Source: Desulfopila aestuarii DSM 18488 (GTDB taxonomy: Bacteria > Desulfobacterota > Desulfobulbia > Desulfobulbales > Desulfocapsaceae). From it: a stretch of DNA of 64,000 nt. Position numbers and translations under genes: made by a program. The notes under the pieces were generated by a model. The model saw nothing but the letters and a program-made list of their open reading frames with translations. It was not told where the DNA came from and did not search any database. Location: positions 248,001-312,000 of the forward strand of contig NZ_FRFE01000001.1 in NCBI RefSeq assembly GCF_900143695.1, read 5' to 3'. Each line of letters begins with the position of its first letter. The stretch's first letter is position 1. Below are positions 9,515 to 20,200 of the stretch, piece by piece.

Positions 9515-10207
9515 ATGCACCAGACAACAGCAGTTGTTGAACGTATCTTTGCGATTTTCTCTGACTGGTGCAAGGATCGCACCTGGGCCTGTCGGAAGGG
9601 TTGCGCCTCCTGCTGCACCCAGAATGTGACTCTCACCACACTCGAAGCACAACAGATTGTAACGTTTATCCGTGAGAACAATAGGAAGGAGTGGCTGGCC
9701 GCCATACTTGACAGTAAACTCTCCCCTCACCGACCGAATTACACCATCAACACCCTGGCCCGCGCCTGCCTGGCTGGCAAGGAACTGGCTGAAGAAACAC
9801 CATCAACACCTGTACCCTGCCCTTTTCTCCTAGAGAGCTGCTGCACCATCTATCCGGTGCGCCCCTTTGCCTGTCGCTCATTTCTCTCTCTGAAAAGCTG
9901 CAATCCGCTACAACCGGCCCTGGTAGATGGCGCTCACCTGGCCGCCGCCACGGCCATCAACCAGCTGCTCGAACATCTTGATCAGGGAAAAGCCTGGGGC
10001 AACATGCTGGATATACTTACATTGCTGCTCAATGAAAGGAAAGAAGGGGAAAATGGAAACGGTACCCGTCACACCCTCCGGTCCCAACCACTACCAGGTT
10101 TTATGCTGGGACCGGACGAATATGATCAGGTTGCGCCACTCCTCGAACGCATCTTCTTAACATCTGTGGGTGGTCGCACTATTGAGACAATACTCAATGG
10201 CAGGTAG
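9515..10207 (+). CDS. YkgJ-family cysteine-cluster protein
   Basis: 230 residues. CRKGCASCC near residue 26 and later cysteines (CPFLLESCCTIYPVRPFACR) give the Cys pattern of the YkgJ (UPF0153) family, thought to bind zinc or an iron-sulfur cluster. The second half is less conserved. It follows the small zinc-finger gene and ends seven bases from the convergent msrAB stop. Another protein of the same general kind is at 22723-23346. Biochemical role unknown. Confidence 0.8.
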   Translation: MHQTTAVVERIFAIFSDWCKDRTWACRKGCASCCTQNVTLTTLEAQQIVTFIRENNRKEWLAAILDSKLSPHRPNYTINTLARACLAGKELAEETPSTPVPCPFLLESCCTIYPVRPFACRSFLSLKSCNPLQPALVDGAHLAAATAINQLLEHLDQGKAWGNMLDILTLLLNERKEGENGNGTRHTLRSQPLPGFMLGPDEYDQVAPLLERIFLTSVGGRTIETILNGR

Positions 10208-10213
10208 CCGGTT

Positions 10214-11263
10214 TCACTTAAAGAGTTCCTGGTATTTGCCATACCCTTCAGCTTCGAGTTTTCCCACCGGAATAAATTTCAGTGCCGCCGAATTGATACA
10301 GTAACGGAGCCCGGTGGGCGGTGGACCATCCTCAAAGACATGGCCGAGATGTGAGTCGGCCGCCGCACTCCTTACCTCGGTGCGGACCATAAACAGGCTG
10401 CGGTCGGTATGTTCAACAACGTTGCCTTTTTCCAGCGGTCGGCTAAAGCTTGGCCAGCCCGTTCCCGAATCAAACTTGTCTGTTGAGCTGAAAAGCGGTT
10501 CACCGGAGACTATATCGACATAGATACCCGGTTCATGGTTATTCCAGTACATATTGTCAAACGGCGGCTCGGTTCCCTCATTCTGGGTCACATCATACTG
10601 GACCGGGGTGAGCCTCTCTTTGAGCGTCTTGTCGTCCGGCTTGACCCAACTCGTCTCAACCGTATCCTTTTTCCAGGTCTTTTCTATAAAACCAGCCCGT
10701 CCGGAGCCGACCTTATAGGCCGAATAGTGAAGCACATTTTTAAGGTAGTAATCCTGATGATACTCCTCGGCCGGATAAAAGGTCTTTGCCGGTAAAATCC
10801 TCGTTACCACCGGTCGACTGAAAATACCGGATTGCTCCAAGGCTGCTTTTGATTCCTCGGCGACCCGACGCTGCTCGTCACTGCTGACGAAGATTGCCGT
10901 CCGGTAGTGGTTACCACGGTCGGCAAATTGGCCACCATCATCGGTGGGGTCAACCTGATGCCAGAAGACCTCCACCAGCTCGCGATAGCTCACCTTCGCC
11001 GGATCAAACACAACCTGCACCGCCTCCAAATGAGAAGTCCGTCCCGATGAGACCTGTTCATAGGTGGGATCAACCTCGTCGCCACCCGAATAACCGGCCT
11101 TGACCTCGATCACCCCCTCCACCTGCTCAAAAGGTGGTTCCATGCACCAGAAACAACCGCCCCCAAAGATGGCGGTCTCCTGATGTTCCTCTGCTACAGC
11201 ACCGCTTGTCACTCCAACCATGAGCACCCCCGTCAACAAACAAACAATCAATGTGAATTGCAT
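10214..11263 (-). CDS. msrAB: periplasmic bifunctional methionine sulfoxide reductase MsrAB
   Basis: 349 residues. An N-terminal signal peptide (about residues 1-24) is followed by an MsrA domain with the nucleophile in GGCFWC (Cys37) and then an MsrB domain whose catalytic cysteine is in [11 protein letters not shown] near the C-terminus. MsrA repairs the S and MsrB the R isomer of methionine sulfoxide. The MsrB part lacks the two CxxC zinc pairs, as in the zinc-free subgroup. The ATG at 11263 has GGAGG six bases upstream. The signal peptide implies repair of exported proteins, so an electron donor from the membrane or periplasm is needed; none is adjacent. Confidence 0.92.
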   Translation of the reverse strand: MQFTLIVCLLTGVLMVGVTSGAVAEEHQETAIFGGGCFWCMEPPFEQVEGVIEVKAGYSGGDEVDPTYEQVSSGRTSHLEAVQVVFDPAKVSYRELVEVFWHQVDPTDDGGQFADRGNHYRTAIFVSSDEQRRVAEESKAALEQSGIFSRPVVTRILPAKTFYPAEEYHQDYYLKNVLHYSAYKVGSGRAGFIEKTWKKDTVETSWVKPDDKTLKERLTPVQYDVTQNEGTEPPFDNMYWNNHEPGIYVDIVSGEPLFSSTDKFDSGTGWPSFSRPLEKGNVVEHTDRSLFMVRTEVRSAAADSHLGHVFEDGPPPTGLRYCINSAALKFIPVGKLEAEGYGKYQELFK

Positions 11264-11444
11264 TGTTATCCTCCATGTGAGAAAAATTCTCAGTTCTCTA
11301 ACTTTATGCACGACATCTCTGGAGGACAAGTTATCTCACGCCATCATTTCACAACAAAAATGGTATAAGAATCGACCCGGTCTTTCGTGCTTTCACGCGA
11401 TTTTTCTGTTTCAAAAAGAGGCCTCCATTGCTATAGTGCCGGAC

Positions 11445-13103
11445 ATGAAAACCACACAAAATACCAAACGGACCAAGTTTATTTTCGTCACCGGCGGCGT
11501 ACTCTCATCTCTCGGCAAAGGCCTGGCCTCAGCCGCACTGGGAGCCCTGCTTGAAAGCCGTGGCCTTACAGTAACCTTTCAAAAGCTCGACCCGTATATC
11601 AACGTCGATCCGGGCACCATGAACCCGTTCCAGCACGGGGAGGTGTATGTGACAGACGACGGGGCCGAGACCGATCTCGACATGGGACATTACGAGCGCT
11701 ATACCAACGCCGTGATGGCTCAGAAGAACAATTACACCTCGGGTCGCATCTATTACTCGGTCATCACCAAGGAACGGCGCGGTGAGTACCTGGGCGGCAC
11801 GGTGCAGGTTATCCCGCACATCACCGACGAGATCAAGGCGGCGGTCTTGCAGCTCGACGGCAGCGTTGATGTGGCAATCATTGAGATTGGCGGCACAGTA
11901 GGCGACATCGAGGGGTTACCCTTTATCGAGGCAATTCGTCAGTTGCGTGGCGATCTAGGCCGGGAATACACCCTCTTTATCCACCTGACCCTGGTTCCGT
12001 ATATCAAGACTGCTGGCGAGGTGAAGACTAAACCAACCCAACACTCGGTCCGAGAACTGCGTGCAGACGGCATCCAGCCCGACATCTTGATCTGCCGTAC
12101 AGAGGTACCGCTCGAGGATAGCCTCAAGGCGAAAATTGGTCTGTTTTGTAACGTTCCGAAAGATGCGGTCATCACCGCCATCGACTGCGACACCATCTAT
12201 GAACTGCCGATCAACCTCTACCGCGAGGGTCTCGACACCAAGATTCTTGAATTGTTGAACATCTGGACAGGTCAACCCAACATCAAGGCCTGGGAAAAAC
12301 TGGTCCATACCATCAAGAATCCGAAGAATACGGTCACCATCGCCATTACCGGTAAGTATGTCGACCTCACAGAGTCCTACAAGAGTCTGCACGAGGCACT
12401 GGTACACGGCGGCCTCGCCAATGGTATCAAAGTAGAACTGCGTTATCTCAGCGCTGAAGACATTGAAGTGAAAAACCCAGGCGAGCTGTTAGAAGGATGC
12501 GACGGTATTCTTGTACCGGGCGGCTTCGGCAAGCGCGGCGCTGAAGGCAAAATTAAGGCCATCACCCATGCCCGGGAAAACAAGATCCCGTTCTTCGGTA
12601 TCTGCCTTGGTATGCAACTGGCTGTAGTAGAATACTCTCGCAACGTGGCCGGACTGGCCGGAGCCAACTCCACCGAATTCGAAAAAGAAGCCAAAGATCC
12701 TGTGATCTATTTGATCAAGGAGTGGTTTGACTACCGGACCCAGAAGATCCAGACCAGAGACGAAAGCTCCGACATGGGCGGGACACTCAGACTTGGCGCC
12801 TACCCCTGCATTCTGAAAGAAAAGACCAACGCCTTTAAAGCCTATGGACAGGAAGAGATTTCCGAGCGCCACCGGCACCGGTTCGAATTCAACAACGAGT
12901 ATCGGGAGCCTCTTGAGCAGCATGGCCTGACGATTTCCGGAACCTCACCCAATAACGAGCTGGTGGAGATTGTCGAGATCGCCGATCATCCATGGTTCCT
13001 TGGCTGTCAGTTCCATCCGGAATTCAAGTCCAAGCCTATGAAGCCACACCCGCTGTTCAGGGATTTCATCAGCGCTGCGCTCGCCAGAAAACTTGGTAAA
13101 TAG
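11445..13103 (+). CDS. pyrG: CTP synthase
   Basis: Makes CTP from UTP, ATP and glutamine. 552 residues, normal for the family. The synthetase domain starts with [16 protein letters not shown] and contains the phosphate loop SLGKG. The C-terminal glutamine amidotransferase domain has its nucleophile in GICLGMQ near residue 386 and HPEF near the end. The reading frame is open back to 11220, but the family N-terminus fits the ATG at 11445. It heads pyrG-kdsA-kdsC-lptC; CTP is the co-substrate that activates Kdo, which may explain the linkage. Confidence 0.95.
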   Translation: MKTTQNTKRTKFIFVTGGVLSSLGKGLASAALGALLESRGLTVTFQKLDPYINVDPGTMNPFQHGEVYVTDDGAETDLDMGHYERYTNAVMAQKNNYTSGRIYYSVITKERRGEYLGGTVQVIPHITDEIKAAVLQLDGSVDVAIIEIGGTVGDIEGLPFIEAIRQLRGDLGREYTLFIHLTLVPYIKTAGEVKTKPTQHSVRELRADGIQPDILICRTEVPLEDSLKAKIGLFCNVPKDAVITAIDCDTIYELPINLYREGLDTKILELLNIWTGQPNIKAWEKLVHTIKNPKNTVTIAITGKYVDLTESYKSLHEALVHGGLANGIKVELRYLSAEDIEVKNPGELLEGCDGILVPGGFGKRGAEGKIKAITHARENKIPFFGICLGMQLAVVEYSRNVAGLAGANSTEFEKEAKDPVIYLIKEWFDYRTQKIQTRDESSDMGGTLRLGAYPCILKEKTNAFKAYGQEEISERHRHRFEFNNEYREPLEQHGLTISGTSPNNELVEIVEIADHPWFLGCQFHPEFKSKPMKPHPLFRDFISAALARKLGK

Positions 13104-13107
13104 ACAG

Positions 13108-13953
13108 ATGACAGATATCTCACCTGTCGCCGTCAATACGCCTGCTGGCCGATTTCTGGTCGGCAGTGGTCAACCACTCTTATTGATTGGTGGCCCCTGC
13201 GCCTTGGAATCAGAAGAGCTGGCTCGCGCCGTCGCCTCAACCATGCAGGAGATCTGCGCTCGGCTCGGCATCAACTACGTGTTCAAGGCGTCGTTTGACA
13301 AGGCCAACCGCACCTCCATCACATCCTACCGTGGCCCCGGCCTTGAAGCGGGTCTGGCAACGCTGGCCCGTATCAGGGAAGACCTGCAGGTTCCGGTGGT
13401 CTCCGATATCCATGAGGTGCATCAGGTTGCAGCTGCCGCTGAGGTGCTTGACATCCTCCAGATTCCAGCCTTTCTCTGCCGCCAGACCGATCTGCTTTCT
13501 GCTGCCGCGAAAACCGGAAAACCGGTCAATGTCAAGAAAGGTCAGTTTGTCTCTCCCTGGGACATGAAAAACGTCGTCAACAAACTCCACGAATCGGGCA
13601 GCGACAAAGTGATGCTGGTGGAACGGGGGGCAAGCTTTGGTTACAACAATCTCGTGGTGGATATGCGTTCCCTGCCGGTGATGCGCTCCCTGGGCTGCCC
13701 CGTTATTTTCGATGCAACCCATTCGGTACAGTTGCCGGGAGGCGCCGGTGGTTCATCCAGCGGCCAGCGGGAATTTATCGCCCCGCTCACCAGAGCGGCC
13801 ATGGCAGCCGGGATCGACGGCCTGTTCATGGAAATCCACCCGGACCCGGACAAGGCGCTCTGTGACGGTCCCAACTCGATACCGCTGGATCAGGTTGAGG
13901 AACTGCTCACCCGGCTGCTGCGTATTCGCGAGGCCGTTGGAGACACTTTCTGA
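13108..13953 (+). CDS. kdsA: 3-deoxy-8-phosphooctulonate synthase (KdsA)
   Basis: Condenses phosphoenolpyruvate with arabinose 5-phosphate to Kdo 8-phosphate for lipopolysaccharide inner core. 281 residues, as in other KdsA proteins. [17 protein letters not shown] and the [11 protein letters not shown] loop are diagnostic. The ATG at 13108 follows the pyrG stop by four bases; a TTG at 13093 would overlap pyrG. Next in the operon comes the matching phosphatase KdsC. Confidence 0.95.
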   Translation: MTDISPVAVNTPAGRFLVGSGQPLLLIGGPCALESEELARAVASTMQEICARLGINYVFKASFDKANRTSITSYRGPGLEAGLATLARIREDLQVPVVSDIHEVHQVAAAAEVLDILQIPAFLCRQTDLLSAAAKTGKPVNVKKGQFVSPWDMKNVVNKLHESGSDKVMLVERGASFGYNNLVVDMRSLPVMRSLGCPVIFDATHSVQLPGGAGGSSSGQREFIAPLTRAAMAAGIDGLFMEIHPDPDKALCDGPNSIPLDQVEELLTRLLRIREAVGDTF

Positions 13954-14067
13954 CAACTGTTCGATTCGTTACAACTTTCGCTGCTGCCGTCCAAACAGGA
14001 CCTTTTCGCACTGAGCTGAGCTGCTGTTCGGCGGCAACACATCAGCGACAATAGCCCACCAACCAAA

Positions 14068-14718
14068 ATGACAGAACCCTGCACACCCAACCTTCCGAAA
14101 GAAGGTGAATATCTCTCAGATTGCGACGTTATGGACGGTTACCGCCAAAAAGCCAGAGAACGTGGGGAAAATACCCTGCCGGCCGGAGCCAGCTCGCTGG
14201 CCATCGAACGAGCCAAAGGGATCAGACTCCTGCTCCTCGATGTCGACGGCGTTCTCACCGATGGCACCCTGCTCTACTCAAGCAGTGGCGCGGAATACAA
14301 GGCATTCAACACCCAGGATGGTTTCGGCATAACCCTTTTGCGCCAGGCTGGCATTGAGTGCGGCATTATCACCGCGCGAAAGTCGGAGATGGTGCAGCGA
14401 AGAGCTGAAGAATTGAAGATGCAGCATATCTACCAGGGTGCCCGCAAAAAAAACGAAGCCTTTCGCGCAATCCTGAAAGCAACCGGCTTCAAACCCGTCG
14501 AGGTCGCCTATATGGGCGACGACTGGCTGGATCTAGTGCTGCTGCAACAGGTCGGCCTGGCACTTGCACCGGCCAATGGTGCCGTTCAAGTGAAAGAGAG
14601 AGCCCATTACGTGACCCCGAGAACAGGTGGAAACGGAGCAGTTCGTGACGCCTGCGACCTGTTGCTCAGCGCCAAGGGCGAACTCCAGAAATTGCTGCAG
14701 AGCTACTCGTTGGGATGA
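14068..14718 (+). CDS. kdsC: Kdo 8-phosphate phosphatase (KdsC), HAD family
   Basis: 216 residues. The HAD nucleophile motif is LLLLDVDGVLTDG near residue 57, and YMGDDWLD carries the metal-binding acids. It hydrolyses the phosphate from Kdo 8-phosphate. The protein is longer at the N-terminus than typical KdsC (about 170-190 residues); an internal ATG at 14131 would remove 21 residues, and neither start has a clear ribosome binding site. Its stop overlaps the lptC start by four bases (ATGA), implying translational coupling. Confidence 0.9.
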   Translation: MTEPCTPNLPKEGEYLSDCDVMDGYRQKARERGENTLPAGASSLAIERAKGIRLLLLDVDGVLTDGTLLYSSSGAEYKAFNTQDGFGITLLRQAGIECGIITARKSEMVQRRAEELKMQHIYQGARKKNEAFRAILKATGFKPVEVAYMGDDWLDLVLLQQVGLALAPANGAVQVKERAHYVTPRTGGNGAVRDACDLLLSAKGELQKLLQSYSLG

Positions 14719-15290
14719 TCAAACGACGCAACTATATCTGGCTCGTGCCCCTTTCGCTTATCGTCACCTTTCCGGTTTGGCGCATCCCGGTCGCATCCTT
14801 TCTCACCCCCCGGGTCACCTACGAACCACCGCGAACCGAAGACCCAAAACGCCAGAACTTCAAGATGGAGACTGTCAGAATTCTGCAAAACAAGAACGGG
14901 AAGATTTCAGCGGAAATCAGGGCAGAAAGAGCATTCACCACCGACAATCCCGACGAGTACTCCCTCGAGATTGTCGACGGGGATATCTATAACACCAAAG
15001 GCGAAGTCACTAACATAACGGCCAGACAGGGGGTCTTCAACGGGGCAAGCCAACAGCTCACCTTGATAGACAATGTGGTTATCGCCAAAGAGAGCGACAA
15101 CCAGCACCTCTATACCGACCTGCTCTATTACGACGACACAAAAAAACTCGTCTTTTGCCCCAACAAAGTGTTGATCGAAGGCCAGGATGCTTCCATCACC
15201 GGCACCGGTCTCAGCCACGATATCGCCAAGGGCACCTATGACCTGGGCGGACGCGTTTTCTGCAACACACAAGGGTCTATTTCACCGTAA
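14715..15290 (+). CDS. lptC: LPS export protein LptC
   Basis: 191 residues. One N-terminal membrane helix (about residues 7-24) is followed by a periplasmic beta-jellyroll of the LptC/OstA type. LptC receives lipopolysaccharide from LptBFG and passes it to LptA. It is coupled to kdsC by a 4-base overlap. The usual next genes lptA and lptB are absent because the convergent trmO gene overlaps its 3' end by 14 bases. Confidence 0.88.
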   Translation: MIKRRNYIWLVPLSLIVTFPVWRIPVASFLTPRVTYEPPRTEDPKRQNFKMETVRILQNKNGKISAEIRAERAFTTDNPDEYSLEIVDGDIYNTKGEVTNITARQGVFNGASQQLTLIDNVVIAKESDNQHLYTDLLYYDDTKKLVFCPNKVLIEGQDASITGTGLSHDIAKGTYDLGGRVFCNTQGSISP

Positions 15291-15999
15291 CCTCTTCGCT
15301 GTCAAATACTTCAAAGCCCTGGTCTACCACCCGCCAGCGGACATTCACGTTCCAGAACAGGGCGCCATATTCCCGCCCTATGCTTCGTTGACTTGCCGGC
15401 CGGGGATCACTGATAAGAGTCTGGTACACCAGTTCACGAAGATTGCGACCGGTCCGCTGCTGATATTCAGCCAAGAACCGTTCTGCAGCTGTAGTAAAGG
15501 ACACTGCGACCTCGGGGATAGCCTCCATGGTAAAACCGCAGGAAGCATTGGGGAGACTCTCGGCATATGGGATGTAGGGTTTGATATCGACTACCGGGGT
15601 ACCATCGAGCAGATCCACCCCGGCAAGCTCAAGTTTCACCGATCCGTTGGCCACCACAACACGTACAAGGCGTACCACCGACATGCCCAGATGGTTCGGA
15701 CGGTGAGGACTGCGGCTGGCAAAGACGCCGACCCGCTTCTGCCCACCCAGCCGGGGCGGACGCACTGTCGGCTTCCAACCTTCACTGACTGTGTCATGAA
15801 AGAGAAAGACCACCCAGATGTGGGAAAAATCTTCAAGGCCACGGAACATCTCCTCACGGTCATAGGGAGGGAAAAATTCGACAGTAGCCGTTGCCTCCAT
15901 CACCAGGCCGGGTTGCTTGGGAATGCCGAACTTTTCGGGCCAGCAGGAAAATACCCGGCCGATGGGTGTAAGAACAATATCTTGTTGTGACTGGTTCAT
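15277..15999 (-). CDS. trmO: tRNA (t6A37) N6-methyltransferase TrmO
   Basis: 240 residues of the TsaA/YaeB family, a beta-barrel SAM-dependent enzyme that methylates t6A at position 37 of ACY-reading tRNA-Thr. The N-terminal ATG precedes the family region (TPIGRV), and SRSPHRPNHLGMSVVRL and GVDLLDGTPVVDIKPYIPYA are the signature segments. It also has the C-terminal extension seen in the E. coli enzyme. It converges on lptC with a 14-base coding overlap. Confidence 0.9.
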   Translation of the reverse strand: MNQSQQDIVLTPIGRVFSCWPEKFGIPKQPGLVMEATATVEFFPPYDREEMFRGLEDFSHIWVVFLFHDTVSEGWKPTVRPPRLGGQKRVGVFASRSPHRPNHLGMSVVRLVRVVVANGSVKLELAGVDLLDGTPVVDIKPYIPYAESLPNASCGFTMEAIPEVAVSFTTAAERFLAEYQQRTGRNLRELVYQTLISDPRPASQRSIGREYGALFWNVNVRWRVVDQGFEVFDSEEVTVK

Positions 16000-16089
16000 T
16001 TACTCTGTACGGTAGGCGTTATAAGGGGTTGTTCGACCCGATTGATTGAAATGACAACTTACACATCAACGACAAGGAAAGAAAGTATT

Positions 16090-17160
16090 GTGCAACGTAT
16101 AGGCGCCTTTATCACGCCCCACGGATTCGGCCACGCCACCAGGTCCATTGCGGTGCTTGAAGCGCTCCAACACCGCCTGCCCAACCTTGGCATCGAGATA
16201 TGTACCACAATACCGAAGCACCTCTTCGCCGAATCGCTGGTCAACGTGACCTTGCACCCCGTAGTGCCTGATGTCGGCCTTGTCCAGCATAACGCCCTGG
16301 TAAACGATCTGCCCGCCACTGTGGCAGCACTGGACGCTCTGTTACCTTTTCCTGAGGAGCAGATTGCCAGCCTTGCCCTGACCCTCAAAGACTGCTGTTG
16401 TATTCTCTGCGATATCGCTCCACTTGGTATCCTGGTAGCCGAACGTATGGGCATCCCTTCAATACTGTTAGAAAACTTCACCTGGGACTGGATCTACCAA
16501 CCCTACATTGCCGAATGCCCCGAGCTGAAACCCCATGCCCAAAATCTCGCTGCAATCTACAGTCGAGCCACCGTACATATCCAGACCGAGCCGGTCTGCA
16601 ATCCGATCCCCGGCACCAAAACCTGTCCGCCTGTCTTTAGAAAAGCACGAACTGGACCGGAAGAGATCCGTGAACATATAGGTGCGGGTACGAGAAGAAT
16701 CGTACTCGTCTCGCTGGGTGGTATTGATTTCACACTCCCCGGATGGCAGCAGCTAAAACGGATGACCGACTGCCTTTTTGTTCTGGCCGGCCAGCAGGAA
16801 AACCGCCTTATCACCCCAAACTGTCTGGCGATTTCCCGTCACTCCCAGCTCTATCATCCGGACCTGATTAAAGCCGCCGATCTGGTGGTGTTTAAAAGCG
16901 GCTACTCCACTGCGGCTGAATGTCTCCAGGCGGGAACTCGCGCCGTCTGTATAACCAGACCCACCTTTGCCGAATCAAGGGTGCTCGGCCGTTTCGTCCA
17001 AGAAAAGCTCGATGGTACCCTCCTTGATGAAGAAACCTTTCTGGCCGGCACCTGGATCGACCAACTACCAGAGCTCCTCTTACGACCACGGCCGCAGCCC
17101 GCAACGTTCAACGGTGCAGATTGCATCGCAGATCTGCTGCTCCCTCTGATATCTCGATGA
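16090..17160 (+). CDS. GT-B-type glycosyltransferase-like protein
   Basis: 356 residues. The N-terminal ITPHGFGHATR and C-terminal DLVVFKSGYSTAAECLQAGT resemble the donor-binding half of MurG-like GT-B glycosyltransferases and the N-terminal part of arabinokinase-type proteins. The substrate is unknown. I prefer the GTG at 16090 because AAGGAAAG lies 6-9 bases upstream; an ATG at 16051 adds 13 residues but has no ribosome binding site. It lies just before the giant kinase gene, on the same strand. Confidence 0.7.
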   Translation: MQRIGAFITPHGFGHATRSIAVLEALQHRLPNLGIEICTTIPKHLFAESLVNVTLHPVVPDVGLVQHNALVNDLPATVAALDALLPFPEEQIASLALTLKDCCCILCDIAPLGILVAERMGIPSILLENFTWDWIYQPYIAECPELKPHAQNLAAIYSRATVHIQTEPVCNPIPGTKTCPPVFRKARTGPEEIREHIGAGTRRIVLVSLGGIDFTLPGWQQLKRMTDCLFVLAGQQENRLITPNCLAISRHSQLYHPDLIKAADLVVFKSGYSTAAECLQAGTRAVCITRPTFAESRVLGRFVQEKLDGTLLDEETFLAGTWIDQLPELLLRPRPQPATFNGADCIADLLLPLISR

Positions 17161-17267
17161 CAGTCATATTGTTTTACATTTGCCATCCTTTGGTGCTGAC
17201 TGGTACTATAGCAGTCTGACGACACCAACCGATCTTTTCACGGCCCCATCACCAGCAGGAAGCTTCT

Positions 17268-20200
17268 GTGCAGACCATTGCCGGATACCACCCCAGACAA
17301 AGACTCTTTGAGAACCACACCACGTTGCTTCTCAGGGCACAGCACTCAGCCACCGGAAAAACGGTATTGCTGAAGCTGTTGAAAGGGGAGCATCCGAAGA
17401 ATGAGCGGATCAACCGTTTGAGGCAGGAATACTCGCTACTCTCCTCATTTGATTCCCCCTTCATCATCCAAACATACGGTCTGGAGAAACACCTCAACAG
17501 CCTGGTAATCGTTCTGGAAGACTGCCTTGACACGTATGACATGCTCAGCGAGGTTATTCAACACAACCCGTTTTCTCTTGAGCAGTTTCTCGAACTTGGA
17601 GCGGCAATCGCCCAGACCCTTGCCACTGTTCACGACAGCAACATCATCTATCGCAACTGCAACCCAACCGGTATCCTGATCAGCAAAGACCGGCGCCGCA
17701 TCAAGTTCTACGACTTTCGACTCGCCACGGAAGAGGACGCACCGGGACCTTCAAGCAGGGAAGTGGCGCTGCCGGATGCAATCGTCCCCTACATATCGCC
17801 GGAACAGACCGGCAGAATCGAACATCCCGTCGATTACCGCTCGGATCTCTATTCTCTTGGAATCACCCTTTTTCAACTGGCCACCAGAACCCTGCCCTTT
17901 ACAGGGGAAAGCGTAGGTGAGCTTTACCACGCCCACCTGGCCAGAAAGCCTCCCTTACCAGACGACATTAACCGTTCCCTCCCCAAAACCGTTTCGGCCA
18001 TCATCCTCCGGCTTCTGGAGAAAATTCCTGAGCGAAGATATCAGACCAGTCATGGTCTTCTTTATGACCTGCAGCACTGCCAGCAGCAACTCCAGCAAAG
18101 GGGAAGTATTGCAGATTTCCCCCTGGGCCGTCACGATGCCTTCCAGACCCTGGAAATCCCCGCTCAACTCTCCAACCGGGACAAAGAGCTGAAATTCCTT
18201 GCAGCAAAACATGACGAAGCCGCCAGTGGACAACTGGTTGCCGTTAGTATCTCCGGTGAAGAGGGGGTCGGAAAAAGTTCACTCGTACAAACGTTTATCA
18301 ACAGACAAGTCCGGGAGGAAACCTACTGTATCTCCGCCAAATTTGACCGAACCACCACGCCACACTCTCCCCTTGATATGGTTGTCCGGCAACTGGTCGG
18401 CCTGATTCTCTCGGAAGATAGTGACTCAATCAGCCGCCGTAAAACCCAGATACTCCAGGCACTGGGAAACGAAGGGTCGGTGCTGGCAGCCGTATTTCCC
18501 GAAACAGAACAATTACTCGGCCAGCAAGGATCGGTACCCCAACTCACCCAGGCCGAAAACGACAATCGGCTCTTCCGTGTTTTGGGAAAATTCCTGCGGG
18601 TTTGTTGTGAAACAGGGCCAGCACTCATTATCTTCCTGGATGATCTGCACTTTGCCAAAGCTGAACATCTCAACCCACTTCACCATATTTTAAGCTCAGC
18701 AAGAATTGGCCGCCTGCTCTTTCTTGGCGCTTTCCGGAAAAAAGCCGCAACCATTCCTGGTCCCCTGCAGAAGTTTCTCGAAGCTCTTAACGTCACCAAT
18801 CCCAATGTGTATGAGTTGCAGCTTGAAAACCTTCAACTTCCCGACATCGCCGAACTGTTGTCAACCATGCTCACCAGGAATCGACGGGAAGTTGGGGAAC
18901 TGGCCGCACTCTGCCTCCAGAAGACCGGGGGAAACCCCTATTTTCTCCGTCAGTTTCTTGCTGCCGCTAACAAAAATGGACATATCATCTTTTCTCACCC
19001 CGCCCAGCGCTGGGAGTGGGATATTTCCGGCATCAATTCCAGCCAGCTCACCCCTAACACCGCAGAGGCGGTGAAAAAAAAGGTCCCGGCTCTATCGGCT
19101 GCAACCACCGAATTACTCAGGACTGCCGCCGCCCTTGGTAACTCGTGCTCCCTGGAACTGGTTGCGGCAATTATCGGCCACCATCCGGAACGAGAGCTGG
19201 CGCAATTGTTCCGCGAAGGGCTCATGTTCACAACGGACGACATTACCACCCCGCCGTCCCTCCATTTCGCCCACGTCCAGATTCGTGAAGAAGCCTTGCT
19301 ACCACTGAGTTTAGACGAACGCTCTGCTATAAGGCTACGAGCAGGCAGACATCTGCTCTACACCCTTTCGCCCGAAGAATATAATCACAGACTGCCGGAA
19401 ATTTCCGAATACCTCGAAGGCGATGATGTGCGCCGGGTCGCCTCGCGAGCCGAGCGCATGGAAATTGCCAAGGTCCAGCTTGACGCCGGCAGACAGAAGA
19501 TGGGGCGCGAAAACTTTCACGGAGCACACCAGTCCTTTCTCACCGGGCTTGCGGCTCTGCCTGAAGATAGCTGGGAGACAGACTATGCTCTCACCCTTCG
19601 CCTCCACACCCTGACCTGCGCAAGCGGGTTGCAGATAAGTGATCATATTGCCATCGACCGCTGTTTCCATGAAGTATGTGCCAACATCACCACTACTCTC
19701 GACTCTTGCCTGGTGTACCGCCTGCGAATAAAATCCCTTAAAGCCATAGGAAAGCCTGAGCAGGCCGTTGCAACCACCCTGACAATCCTGAAACAACTTG
19801 GGACTACTCTGCCCGAGACCCCGTCCCAAACCAAGTGCCTTTGGTCGCTCTTGACCACCTGGATACGGTTACACCCCTACAACGATAAAAAATTGACTGG
19901 TCTGCCAGAAATGACCGACCCAACGGCCCTTGCAACCATGGGTCTTTTGCGCGAGGGGGCCATAGCAGCCTATGCCTGCACCCCCAGGCTCCTTCCATTT
20001 CTCGCCGGCCACGCCATCCGGCTGACTCTCCAATATGGCCAATGCCAGGAATCGTACCTCATCGGCTATCTTACCTATGGCTTTTTGCTCTGCGGTCTTT
20101 CGACCAGGACAATCGAAGAGGGCTACCGATTCGGGCAACTGGCGATGAAATTTGAAAACACGCGTAACAACAGCACCGTAAAGATCAATCAGGCAATGTT

